A stretch of DNA of 44,642 nucleotides. It comes from Pedobacter sp. V48 (GTDB lineage: Bacteria; Bacteroidota; Bacteroidia; Sphingobacteriales; Sphingobacteriaceae). The position numbers and the translations under genes are program-made. The notes beneath the pieces are model-generated. The model was not told where the DNA came from and did no database searches. It worked only from the letters and a program-made list of their open reading frames with translations. The stretch covers positions 26,266 to 70,907 of the forward strand of contig NZ_AWRU01000006.1 of the NCBI RefSeq assembly GCF_000523515.1, written 5' to 3'. Of the stretch, positions 1 to 7,674 are shown piece after piece (the first letter of the stretch is position 1; the number at the start of each line of letters is the position of its first letter).

Positions 1-120
1 TAAATGCAGTTTTTTTTGCTAATCTTTTAAATGGAGGGTATAGATAATAAAAACAGAAAATATTTTCTCATTGGTGTCCTATTTCTGAAACCTCGATTGT
101 CATAGCGGTATAAAACAAAT

Positions 121-133
121 ATTGTATTACAAT
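121..133. promoter_or_regulatory. 13-bp palindrome upstream of the AhpD-like gene
   Basis: ATTGTATTACAAT is a perfect inverted repeat (6+1+6) ending 16 nt before the ATG at 150. The position suits a repressor or activator site, but no regulator gene lies beside it. A second perfect palindrome, AGAAAATATTTTCT, lies at 55-68. In AT-rich DNA either could be chance. Confidence 0.25.
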
Positions 134-149
134 TTAGATCAAAAAGAAA

Positions 150-620
150 ATGGAACAAAGAATCAATTTATTCGCAAAAGGACAGAACGCTATAAAAGCA
201 ATGTATGGTTTAGGAATTTATCTTGCCAAATCTCCTGTTGAAAAGAAACTTTTAAACCTGATTTATTTTAGAGTGTCTCAAATTAATGGTTGTGCGTTTT
301 GTTTGGATATGCATTCAAAAGATTTGCGTGTGGAAGGTGAAACTGAGCAGCGATTGTATGTATTGAATGCATGGCGTGATGCCCCATTATATACCGCCCG
401 GGAACGTGCTGCATTGGCATGGGCAGAGGCGGTAACCAGGATAACAGGAGGCGATGTTTCTGATGAGGTATATCAGGAAGCGATACAGCAGTTTACTGAA
501 GAAGAACTGATTGACTTGACAATCGCAGTGAATACCATTAACAGTTACAATCGTCTTAATATTGCTTTTCGTACTCCGGCAGGAGATTATCAGCCAGGTG
601 CATTTGCCATAAAAGCTTAA
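150..620 (+). CDS. AhpD-like / carboxymuconolactone decarboxylase family protein
   Basis: A 156-aa all-helical cytosolic protein of the alkylhydroperoxidase D / carboxymuconolactone decarboxylase fold. The signature is the redox pair C48-x-x-C51 followed by H55, in the context NGCAFCLDMHSKD, which is the AhpD proton-relay and thiol motif. Members reduce peroxides or act as general thiol oxidoreductases; the substrate here is unknown. Length fits the single-domain YciW/AhpD-like subgroup. The gene stands alone on the plus strand, 51 nt before the GxGYxYP gene, with no AhpC partner in view. The start has no Shine-Dalgarno sequence, common in Bacteroidetes. Confidence 0.85.
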   Translation: MEQRINLFAKGQNAIKAMYGLGIYLAKSPVEKKLLNLIYFRVSQINGCAFCLDMHSKDLRVEGETEQRLYVLNAWRDAPLYTARERAALAWAEAVTRITGGDVSDEVYQEAIQQFTEEELIDLTIAVNTINSYNRLNIAFRTPAGDYQPGAFAIKA

Positions 621-671
621 TAGGGTATTATTTCGTCATTTTCTTTATATTCACAGTTTAACATACAGATA

Positions 672-2585
672 ATGACGACTTTTAAATTAATAAGAAGCAT
701 GTTCTTAGGAGCATGCTTTCTTTTGCTTTCTCCTTTTGTGAAATCTCAATCATTAGAAAAAGTTCCTATTGGTATATTTGATCTGGAGTATACCTTATCA
801 AAAGATCTCAGTAATGCTGACGAGGTAAAAACAGCATGGGATGATGTACATACAGTTTCAACATTGCAAGGAATAGTAAACCGGAAATCGCCAAGGCTGT
901 ATATTTACATGGTAAAGAATGGGGCAATAGACATTGACAGGTACTGGTGGAATAAATATCGGCAAAAGGGCAAATGGTTAAACGGTAGGGATACGGTGGT
1001 TTATAAGGATGTTGTTCGTTTAGTTAAAGCATACCGATCAGCTATTAAAGGCGTGGTGGTTTATGACCCCAACGTTTCTGCAACCAGTAATGTAGCCTCT
1101 TCTGTTGCCGGGCAGGAAGATGTCGTTGCTGTTCGTTATGACCTTAGTAAAAACAGTTTATACACACGTCTTGTATTACAGGGTCCTAAATTACCTGTTA
1201 AAGTCTGGTTGTTGAATAGAGATGGATCATCATTATTTACCGGAGCTGGCATTATCCCGGGAACTACCCGCTTATCCACAGGTTCGGCTAAAAATGATGC
1301 CTACCTGTGGTTTATGGAGAAATACACAAAGGCCGGCAAAACCAATGCAAAGTATGGCGCATATTATGTAGATCAGCAGTGGATGAAGAATCCGCGTGCT
1401 GCCGGCCCAAATCATCATACGCTTACCAATCATGATTTTTTTGTGAGTAAGCGTGGGTTTTTCTTTGACCTGAGCCCCTGGGGTGATGAGCCTGCAACTG
1501 ATGATCCTACTCAGAAAATAGGGACAGACCTAACCACGCTTAAAGAATTATTGCTTACCGCTTATCAGCACAACAAGGGCATGGATTATGCATATCTTGG
1601 GGGTTTCCCTCCATGGGCTTTTAAATACACCAGGCATGCTGGTGGCAGTCACGATGATGTGCCAACCGAATGGGAATATTCTGCTGTTATTAGTGCCTAT
1701 AACGCGTTTAAAGATGCGGATGCCATTGGTTTTGGTGCACTGGCAAATGCCTCTTTCTGGCAGCATTACCCACTTAAGAAGAAATATGAACAAAAGTGGG
1801 TTACCCAGGCTGAACTGAAGCAAAGAGGTTATTTAACCGGGGACGGAAAAGTTAATTTTAAAGGGCGTAATTTCTTTATTTTCTATGTTGGTGATTACGA
1901 TGCTTCCTCATGGATATCTCAGACTACACCCACCTTATGGGATAGTCCGGAGCGTGGTAAAATTCCATTGATGTGGTGCATTAGTCCGGTTTTACAGCAG
2001 CGAGTGCCAATGGCAATGGAATATAGGAGGGAATCGGCAACAAAAAATGATTATTTCGCTGCAGCTGATAATGGGGCCGGATACTTAATGCCGGGAATGT
2101 TGCAGCAGCCCAGACCAATTTCAGCATTACCGGATGGTCTGGATGCCTGGGTAGCGCACAACAAGCCATATTATGATAAATGGGACTTAAGTATCACCGG
2201 GTTTATTATTGATGGCCAGGCGCCCGGGCTTAATAAAAAAGGGCTGGATGCCTATGCTAAGTTTAGCCCTAACGGAATAGTTCCACAGAAAACCCCTTTA
2301 ACTACTTTACATGGGAAGATGCCCGTGTTGCGTGCTGATGATGACGTCAATGAGGATGATCCTGTGGTAGCGGCAAAACATATTCTTGATAGAGTAGGAA
2401 AGCGCCCGGTACCATTTCATTGGTTTCGCAATATTTTAAAAGACCCTGGCTGGTATGTGAAAGTGGTTGATGAGTTAAAGCGTATTGATCCTAAAATCGA
2501 ATTATTGGATGCGCCGACTTTTTTCGAATTGTATCGCATTTATTTAAAACAAACCCCGGATGCGGCCAATGGGAAGATCCATTAG
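672..2585 (+). CDS. GxGYxYP-family putative glycoside hydrolase, secreted
   Basis: A 637-aa protein with a signal peptide (hydrophobic residues 9-24, ending VKSQS). The remainder matches the GxGYxYP putative glycosyl hydrolase family: an N-terminal region with the conserved TVSTLQGIVNR stretch near residue 62, and the name-giving motif at 468-474 as G-A-G-Y-L-M-P, with Met in place of the second Tyr. Substrates of this family are not established. It probably acts in the periplasm or outside the cell. Its stop codon overlaps the stop of the convergent AraC gene. The nearby GH5-like and PhyH genes suggest a carbohydrate role. The family call is firm; the activity is inferred. Confidence 0.8.
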   Translation: MTTFKLIRSMFLGACFLLLSPFVKSQSLEKVPIGIFDLEYTLSKDLSNADEVKTAWDDVHTVSTLQGIVNRKSPRLYIYMVKNGAIDIDRYWWNKYRQKGKWLNGRDTVVYKDVVRLVKAYRSAIKGVVVYDPNVSATSNVASSVAGQEDVVAVRYDLSKNSLYTRLVLQGPKLPVKVWLLNRDGSSLFTGAGIIPGTTRLSTGSAKNDAYLWFMEKYTKAGKTNAKYGAYYVDQQWMKNPRAAGPNHHTLTNHDFFVSKRGFFFDLSPWGDEPATDDPTQKIGTDLTTLKELLLTAYQHNKGMDYAYLGGFPPWAFKYTRHAGGSHDDVPTEWEYSAVISAYNAFKDADAIGFGALANASFWQHYPLKKKYEQKWVTQAELKQRGYLTGDGKVNFKGRNFFIFYVGDYDASSWISQTTPTLWDSPERGKIPLMWCISPVLQQRVPMAMEYRRESATKNDYFAAADNGAGYLMPGMLQQPRPISALPDGLDAWVAHNKPYYDKWDLSITGFIIDGQAPGLNKKGLDAYAKFSPNGIVPQKTPLTTLHGKMPVLRADDDVNEDDPVVAAKHILDRVGKRPVPFHWFRNILKDPGWYVKVVDELKRIDPKIELLDAPTFFELYRIYLKQTPDAANGKIH

Positions 2586-3445
2586 GCAGTATCTTTCCTG
2601 AATTCCTTGCGGTATTTTAAAGGACTAAGTTTCATCTTTCTTTTAAAAAGCTTATAGAAATGCGATAGGTCGCCAAAGCCATTCTCAAAGCAGATGTCGG
2701 AGATAGATTTATCTGAATTTACAAGTTGTTGAATGGCGTAATTTATCCGGTAGTCAGTTACTGTTTCTATAAAAGTTTTTTTGGTGGTCTTTTTGTAGTA
2801 TTTGCAAAAGGCGTTTGGCGTCATATTTACCAACGCGGCTGCTTGATCAAGCAAAATCTCATCCTTGTAATTGTCGATAATATATCCTAGAACGATATTG
2901 ATTCTTTCTGTTTTTGCTGACTGATGCGCCTTTGTTTCTTGCTTATCGAGTAATTTGTATTCTTTGGAAATGGCCAGGGTATATAAGATTTCTAAAAATT
3001 CGATAAGTCGCTTAAAAGAATTTGGTTGTTTAGCCAAGAGAATTAATCTTTTGGTTATTTCTTCAGCAGTAGGGTTTAAAAACTGTATTCCATGTTTGCT
3101 TCTTTCCAGCAGATGTAGTATTTGAGATAGCTCTGGTTTGGCCAGGAAATCTGTGCCCAGAAAATCATTGTTAAATTGAATAACTACTGAGGCAACATCA
3201 TTGTCTTGTTCTTCGTTGTGCTCAATTTTCCAGCAATGGGGTAGATTTGAGCCGATAAGAACCAGATCCCCGGAACTGTATACGTCCATGTGATTGCCAA
3301 CATAACGATTACCCTTACCTTTTACAATAAGCGTAAGTTCATGTTCAGGATGAAAATGATAGGGCGCGGTAAACTCCCTGAACTCGCGAAGCAGAAAGGA
3401 ATTATCATTATATGGGTCTAATGCTTCAAATGCAGCTCTTGCCAT
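2582..3445 (-). CDS. AraC-family transcriptional regulator with cupin sensor domain
   Basis: A 287-aa regulator. The N-terminal half is a cupin-type sugar-sensing domain (FHPEHELTLIVKGKG around residues 32-46, then a GDLVLIGSNLPH segment near 60-71). The C-terminal ~100 residues carry two helix-turn-helix motifs: one near LLDQAAALVNMTPNAFCKYYK and one ending in the family signature DICFENGFGDLSHFYKLFKR, followed by SPLKYRKEF. It is divergent from the PhyH gene across about 155 bp, so it most likely controls the PhyH and GH5-like genes and perhaps itself. It converges on the GxGYxYP gene with overlapping stop codons. The inducer is unknown. Confidence 0.9.
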   Translation of the reverse strand: MARAAFEALDPYNDNSFLLREFREFTAPYHFHPEHELTLIVKGKGNRYVGNHMDVYSSGDLVLIGSNLPHCWKIEHNEEQDNDVASVVIQFNNDFLGTDFLAKPELSQILHLLERSKHGIQFLNPTAEEITKRLILLAKQPNSFKRLIEFLEILYTLAISKEYKLLDKQETKAHQSAKTERINIVLGYIIDNYKDEILLDQAAALVNMTPNAFCKYYKKTTKKTFIETVTDYRINYAIQQLVNSDKSISDICFENGFGDLSHFYKLFKRKMKLSPLKYRKEFRKDTA

Positions 3446-3600
3446 GTCAATTATTTCATATTCTCATAAAGTTATGGGTTAATTCTTGTAAATGGATAAA
3501 AAAAACCATTAAAAGGCCAATTTACTCCTTTCGCAGACTAAGGATAAACAGTTATTTAGCAATTGAAAACACCAAATGTAAACCTAAATCAAATAGAGTC

Positions 3601-4416
3601 ATGTCGACAATTGAATTGCCTAAATTAGATCAGTACCGTGAAATAACTTACGCACAGGCTGCAGCGTTCCGTCAGAACGGACATGTTTTAATCCCAAATG
3701 TACTTGATGCTGAAGAAGTGCTTATTTACAGAGATGTAATCAAAGAAGCCGCCGCTAAGTTCAATACCGAAAAAAGAGATTTAGCCGAAAGAGATACGTA
3801 CGGGAAAGCTTTTTTACAGATAATGAATTTGTGGGAAGTAGATGAACAAGCGAGGAAATTTACGCTTGCCAAACGTATGGGTAAGATTGCCGCAGACTTA
3901 CTTGGCGTGGAAAATATACGCATTTATCATGATCAGGCCCTGTTTAAAGAACCTGGAGGTGGGCCTACGCCATGGCATCAGGATCAGTATTATTGGCCCC
4001 TCGACACACCTAATACCGTCACTATGTGGATGCCTCTGGTAGATATTAATGTAGAAATGGGTATGCTGACATTTGCTTCTGATTCTCATAAAAAAGGAGT
4101 AGTGTTTAATTACGAAATCTCTGATGAATCGGAAGCTGAGTATGAAAAGTATGTAAAGGATAATGCTTTCCCTATCATGCGTTCATCGACGATGAAAGCT
4201 GGAGACGCAACCTGGCATTATGGCAATACCATTCATAGCGCTCCCGGTAACCAATCTGATATTATGCGGGAGGTTATGACTATTATTTACGTTGCTGATG
4301 GTGCAAAGGTAGCTGAACCTAAGAATAGCTGGCAGATAAATGACCGCGAGCGTTGGTTAATGAATGAGCCAATTGGTGGTTTGGTGAGATCAGAAATTAA
4401 TCCGCTGGTGCTTTAA
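3601..4416 (+). CDS. Phytanoyl-CoA dioxygenase (PhyH) family Fe(II)/2-oxoglutarate oxygenase
   Basis: A 271-aa cytosolic protein. The iron ligands are visible as H126-x-D128 (WHQDQ) and a distal His at 212 (TIHSAPGNQ), with R223 placed for 2-oxoglutarate binding. The open frame extends upstream to 3412, but that part is not protein-like, so I chose the ATG at 3601 opening MSTIELPKL. Family members hydroxylate varied small molecules; PhyH genes often occur in carbohydrate clusters of Bacteroidetes and Planctomycetes without known substrates. It lies 24 nt before the GH5-like gene, probably one transcript, and is divergent from the AraC gene, its likely regulator. Confidence 0.88.
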   Translation: MSTIELPKLDQYREITYAQAAAFRQNGHVLIPNVLDAEEVLIYRDVIKEAAAKFNTEKRDLAERDTYGKAFLQIMNLWEVDEQARKFTLAKRMGKIAADLLGVENIRIYHDQALFKEPGGGPTPWHQDQYYWPLDTPNTVTMWMPLVDINVEMGMLTFASDSHKKGVVFNYEISDESEAEYEKYVKDNAFPIMRSSTMKAGDATWHYGNTIHSAPGNQSDIMREVMTIIYVADGAKVAEPKNSWQINDRERWLMNEPIGGLVRSEINPLVL

Positions 4417-4440
4417 GGGCAGTCCATTTTTGGAATTTTT

Positions 4441-5541
4441 ATGAGAAAGATATTTTATGCAATAAATTTATTATTGCTGGTATTATTCGTTTGCCCGGTT
4501 ATGGCCCAATCCGACCGACGCTGGCCAAAGCAGAAAATATGGGATTGGTACAACAAACAGCCATTTTACTGTGGCTTTAACTATATCCCGGCTTATGCCA
4601 TTAATTATACTGCCATGTGGGATAAGACTAGTTTTGACGCCAAGGCCATTGACACGGAACTTGCTCTGGCAGAGAAAAGCGGACTTAATTGTTTGAGAGC
4701 TGTGCTTCAATATGCCGTTTATGAAGATGATCCTGAATATTTTTTAAACACACTGGATAAGTTTCTGGCAATTTGCAACAAGCATAATATTAAATTTATG
4801 CCTGCTTTGTTTGATGATTGCGTTTTTGGAATTGAGCATGATCCTAAAGTAGGAAAGCAGCCGGAGCCACTTAAAGGATGGTATGCATGGGCGTGGTCGC
4901 CAAGTCCAGGTCATAGTATGGTTGTTGATTCTACCACTTATCCCCGCATTGAGAAGTATGTTAAAGCTGTAATTGGACGCTTTAAGGACGATAAACGCAT
5001 CTTTATATGGGACTTGTATAACGAACCCACAAATGGAGGACTTGGTTCTGCCAGTTTTCCCTTGCTTAAGAAGGTCGCCAGATGGGCACGCGAAATCAAT
5101 CCTTCTCAACCCATAACAATTGATATATGGAACGGTGACGACCGGTTGAATGAGATTGCGCTTGCAAATTCAGATATTATTTCTTTTCATAATTATGGTA
5201 ATAAAAATGAGCTGATTAAGCAAATTACGGAACTTAAAACACAGGGCAGACCCTTATTTAATACCGAATGGATGAACAGGCCTAATGGGTCTGTAATTAA
5301 AGATAATCTGGCTGTTTTCTATAATGAAAAGGTAGGCTGTATGTTATGGGGTCTTGTAAATGGTAAAACGCAAACAGACCTGCCTTGGGGGCATCGGCCT
5401 GCAGATCCTATTCCTGCGCTATGGCAGCATGATCTTTTTCGTGGTGATTTTACACCTTATGACTCGGAAGAGATTGAATTGCTAAAGGATTTTGCTTTAA
5501 AATCTAAGAACAGCAGTTACTTGCAGGAACACCAGAAATAG
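4441..5541 (+). CDS. Secreted GH5-like glycoside hydrolase (cellulase superfamily)
   Basis: A 366-aa protein with a signal peptide (hydrophobic residues 4-22, cleavage near MAQS). It has the clan GH-A barrel layout: the acid/base in IWDLYNEP (N194-E195), a His on a later strand (ISFHNYG, H250), the nucleophile in PLFNTEWMN (E276), and a Trp-containing end strand (MLWGLVNGKTQ). This supports a retaining beta-glycosidase, with cellulase-, mannanase- or glucosidase-type substrates all possible. It follows the PhyH gene by 24 nt and precedes the ECF sigma gene by 87 nt, so it may serve the SusCD locus downstream. Confidence 0.85.
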   Translation: MRKIFYAINLLLLVLFVCPVMAQSDRRWPKQKIWDWYNKQPFYCGFNYIPAYAINYTAMWDKTSFDAKAIDTELALAEKSGLNCLRAVLQYAVYEDDPEYFLNTLDKFLAICNKHNIKFMPALFDDCVFGIEHDPKVGKQPEPLKGWYAWAWSPSPGHSMVVDSTTYPRIEKYVKAVIGRFKDDKRIFIWDLYNEPTNGGLGSASFPLLKKVARWAREINPSQPITIDIWNGDDRLNEIALANSDIISFHNYGNKNELIKQITELKTQGRPLFNTEWMNRPNGSVIKDNLAVFYNEKVGCMLWGLVNGKTQTDLPWGHRPADPIPALWQHDLFRGDFTPYDSEEIELLKDFALKSKNSSYLQEHQK

Positions 5542-5606
5542 TTACTGCTGGAAGCGTTGTAGTTGAGAATTAATAACATATATAATTTGTGTTAATTTTT
5601 TGTAGT

Positions 5607-5629
5607 TTCGGCTTGGGAACCAAACCGAA
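5607..5629 (+). promoter_or_regulatory. Hairpin overlapping the start codon of the ECF sigma gene
   Basis: TTCGG (5607-5611) pairs with CCGAA (5625-5629), and inside it TTGG (5613-5616) pairs with CCAA (5620-5623), with one C/A mismatch and a GAA loop. The 3' arm includes the A of the ATG at 5629-5631. This could limit ribosome access, or be part of a promoter-proximal site if transcription starts within it. Confidence 0.4.
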
Positions 5630-6216
5630 TGAACATTTATAATAATTACAGTGAAAAGAAATTGGTTACACTTCTTAGGGAGGGTGATGCGGATGCTTTA
5701 AGCAGTCTTTATTATTTGTATGTGAAACAATTAAAATATTTTGTGCTGAGAACAGCTAAGTCTTCGCTTCTTGCTGAAGATGTTGTTCACGATACTTTTA
5801 TTAAGGTTTGGGAAAACAGAGATAAAATAGATTGCGAACAGCCATTTAAACCCTATTTGTATACCATTGCGCGCCGACACCTGCTTAATCTGTTAAAACG
5901 GGCCCAGCATGAAACAAGCATAGTGGAGGAGATGCGGAAAAACGTAGTTGGTGAAGAAAATGCTACGGAGCTTCTACTCGACTATAGCGAAAGCACCTCG
6001 ATATTTAATGAAGCCATAAAAAGTTTGCCAGAGCAGAGAAGAGAGGTGTTTATCCGTTGTCGCATACAAGGATTAACGTATAAACAGGCAGCAACAGAAC
6101 TTGGTATTTCTGAGAGTACAGTAAATAGTCAAATGGTAAAGGCGCTTAAATCAATAAGAGGATTTATCACTATGCGTAGTGCAGTAATCGTACTAATGGC
6201 CGCAATAATAAAATAA
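5629..6216 (+). CDS. ECF RNA polymerase sigma factor (sigma-70 family)
   Basis: A 195-aa sigma factor with region 2 at about residues 10-78 (the helix ending LLAEDVVHDTFIKVWENR) and region 4 at about 130-182 (LPEQRREVFIRCRIQGLTYKQ and a helix-turn-helix with LGISESTVNSQ). It belongs to the Bacteroidetes ECF group paired with FecR-type anti-sigma factors, and the next gene is a FecR homologue 61 nt downstream. It would direct transcription of the susC operon starting at 7675 when its anti-sigma factor is relieved by the STN-containing SusC. A short hydrophobic tail (VIVLMAAIIK) ends the protein, as often in this group. Confidence 0.93.
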   Translation: MNIYNNYSEKKLVTLLREGDADALSSLYYLYVKQLKYFVLRTAKSSLLAEDVVHDTFIKVWENRDKIDCEQPFKPYLYTIARRHLLNLLKRAQHETSIVEEMRKNVVGEENATELLLDYSESTSIFNEAIKSLPEQRREVFIRCRIQGLTYKQAATELGISESTVNSQMVKALKSIRGFITMRSAVIVLMAAIIK

Positions 6217-6244
6217 TATTTTTTTTAGGATAGATGTATCGTTA

Positions 6245-6272
6245 CTCCCATTTGTATTAGTTACAAAAGGAG
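6245..6272 (+). promoter_or_regulatory. Hairpin that can sequester the fecR ribosome binding site
   Basis: CTCC (6245-6248) can pair with GGAG (6269-6272), and TTTGTA (6251-6256) with TACAAA (6262-6267), leaving a TTAGT loop. GGAG is the Shine-Dalgarno core of the fecR gene, which begins at a weak TTG codon (6278). Folding would hide the ribosome site and lower anti-sigma synthesis relative to sigma. Confidence 0.4.
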
Positions 6273-6277
6273 AGAAA

Positions 6278-7453
6278 TTGAACAACGACATCATACACCT
6301 ATTTACAAGGTATTTAAATAATCAATGCAGTAAAACTGAACTTGAAAGGGTTTTTAAGCTCATTGAAGAAGGAAGTAATAAAAGTGAATGGGATTTTGTG
6401 CTGGCGGAAGAAGCTTCCAGATTGGTAGGTAGTGATCATCAGGCAGAGATGTCTTTAGATGAAATCACCAGACTTTATGGTAAAATACAAGATAGCATTA
6501 ATGAAGGGGGACATAAAATTGGTGTTCTTCGGGACAGGAATTTGTATTGGAGAAAAATTGCTGCAGCAGCAATCATTCTGATCACTTTAAGTGTAGGTAC
6601 TTTTTACTATTCGTCCAGACTAGACACCAAGTCTGATAAATTGGTTCGCGATATAGCCCCTGGTGGAAACAAGGCAACGCTTACGCTCGCTAATGGAAAG
6701 AAAATAAGTCTTACCGATGCTAAAAATGGAGAGCTGGCCGCGCAATCCGGTGTTACAGTTACTAAATTGGCCGATGGAAAAATTGTTTATGCATTAAAAC
6801 CCGGTAACGTTGTAAATACAGCCCCTAACAGCATAGAAACACCAAGAGGTGGCCAATATCAAGTGATTTTACCGGATGGAAGTAAAGTGCTTTTGAATGC
6901 GGCATCGTCATTAACGTATCCGGCGTCTTTTGTTGCGCTTAAGCAAAGGCGCGTTGAATTAAAAGGTGAGGCCTACTTTGAGGTCGCGAAAGACAAAAGT
7001 CATCCTTTTATAGTTAAGACACAAAATCAGGAGATAAAAGTTCTGGGTACTCATTTTAATATCAATAGTTATGCTGATGAGCCAATGACTAAAACGACGC
7101 TTGTGGAAGGATCTGTGTTGATCAAAGCCTCAGGTATAGAACAAATACTTAAACCCGGAAGTCAGGCTATAAATGGATACGACGGGTTAAGAATTGTCGA
7201 GGCAAATATGGATGAGGTTTTGGCCTGGAAAAACGGATACTTTATGTTCGATGGTGAAAGTATCGAATCGGTAATGAGAAAAATTTCGAGATGGTATAAT
7301 ATAGATGTTGCCTTTAAAGGAAATGTTTCCAAAGACAAATTTGGCGGTACGGTGAGCCGTTTTGCGAATGTCTCACAAGTACTCAGAAAATTAGAATATA
7401 CAAATAAGGTTCACTTTATAATTGAAGAAGGGAGGATTACAGTTACTAAATAA
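6278..7453 (+). CDS. FecR-family anti-sigma factor
   Basis: A 391-aa inner-membrane regulator. Residues 1-85 are a cytoplasmic sigma-binding part; a single membrane segment lies at about 90-110 (AAAIILITLSVGTFYYSS). A FecR domain follows in the periplasm (about 185-285; TPRGGQYQVILPDGSKVLLN and GEAYFEVAKDKSHPFIVKT) and a C-terminal DUF4974-type domain (FDGESIESVMRKISRWYNI onward). The start is the TTG at 6278, preceded by AAGGAGA; the residues from there match the usual N-terminus and no ATG fits. It should hold the sigma factor of the preceding gene until SusC signals through its STN domain. Confidence 0.93.
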   Translation: MNNDIIHLFTRYLNNQCSKTELERVFKLIEEGSNKSEWDFVLAEEASRLVGSDHQAEMSLDEITRLYGKIQDSINEGGHKIGVLRDRNLYWRKIAAAAIILITLSVGTFYYSSRLDTKSDKLVRDIAPGGNKATLTLANGKKISLTDAKNGELAAQSGVTVTKLADGKIVYALKPGNVVNTAPNSIETPRGGQYQVILPDGSKVLLNAASSLTYPASFVALKQRRVELKGEAYFEVAKDKSHPFIVKTQNQEIKVLGTHFNINSYADEPMTKTTLVEGSVLIKASGIEQILKPGSQAINGYDGLRIVEANMDEVLAWKNGYFMFDGESIESVMRKISRWYNIDVAFKGNVSKDKFGGTVSRFANVSQVLRKLEYTNKVHFIIEEGRITVTK

Positions 7454-7674
7454 CTACATAAAATCAATAAAGTAATCCTGGGATTAGCGAATTGTTTTCT
7501 TTGAAACTGCCCTCGCTAACAGAAAATAAAAAGCCAGAAGTGCTTGCAACACAACTGGCCAATGCCTGGATTACTAAGTCAACAAAACTTGCGATTCAAT
7601 CAACTTTAACCAGCGAACCTGTTATTGAGCTTTAATAAGTGCAATAACCAACTCGCTAATAACCAGACCAACAA
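7454..7674 (+). other. 221-bp structured intergenic leader before susC
   Basis: No credible gene is seen. AGTAATCC (7471-7478) is complementary to GGATTACT (7568-7575), enclosing GCCAG (7533-7537) and CTGGC (7555-7559), so the transcript could fold into a nested stem. The sigma-dependent promoter for susC is expected here, but I cannot identify its boxes. Confidence 0.3.

Noticed and set aside
3412..3600. N-terminal extension of the PhyH frame
   Set aside because: The added 63 residues overlap the divergent AraC start and are not conserved-looking; the ATG at 3601 begins the domain.
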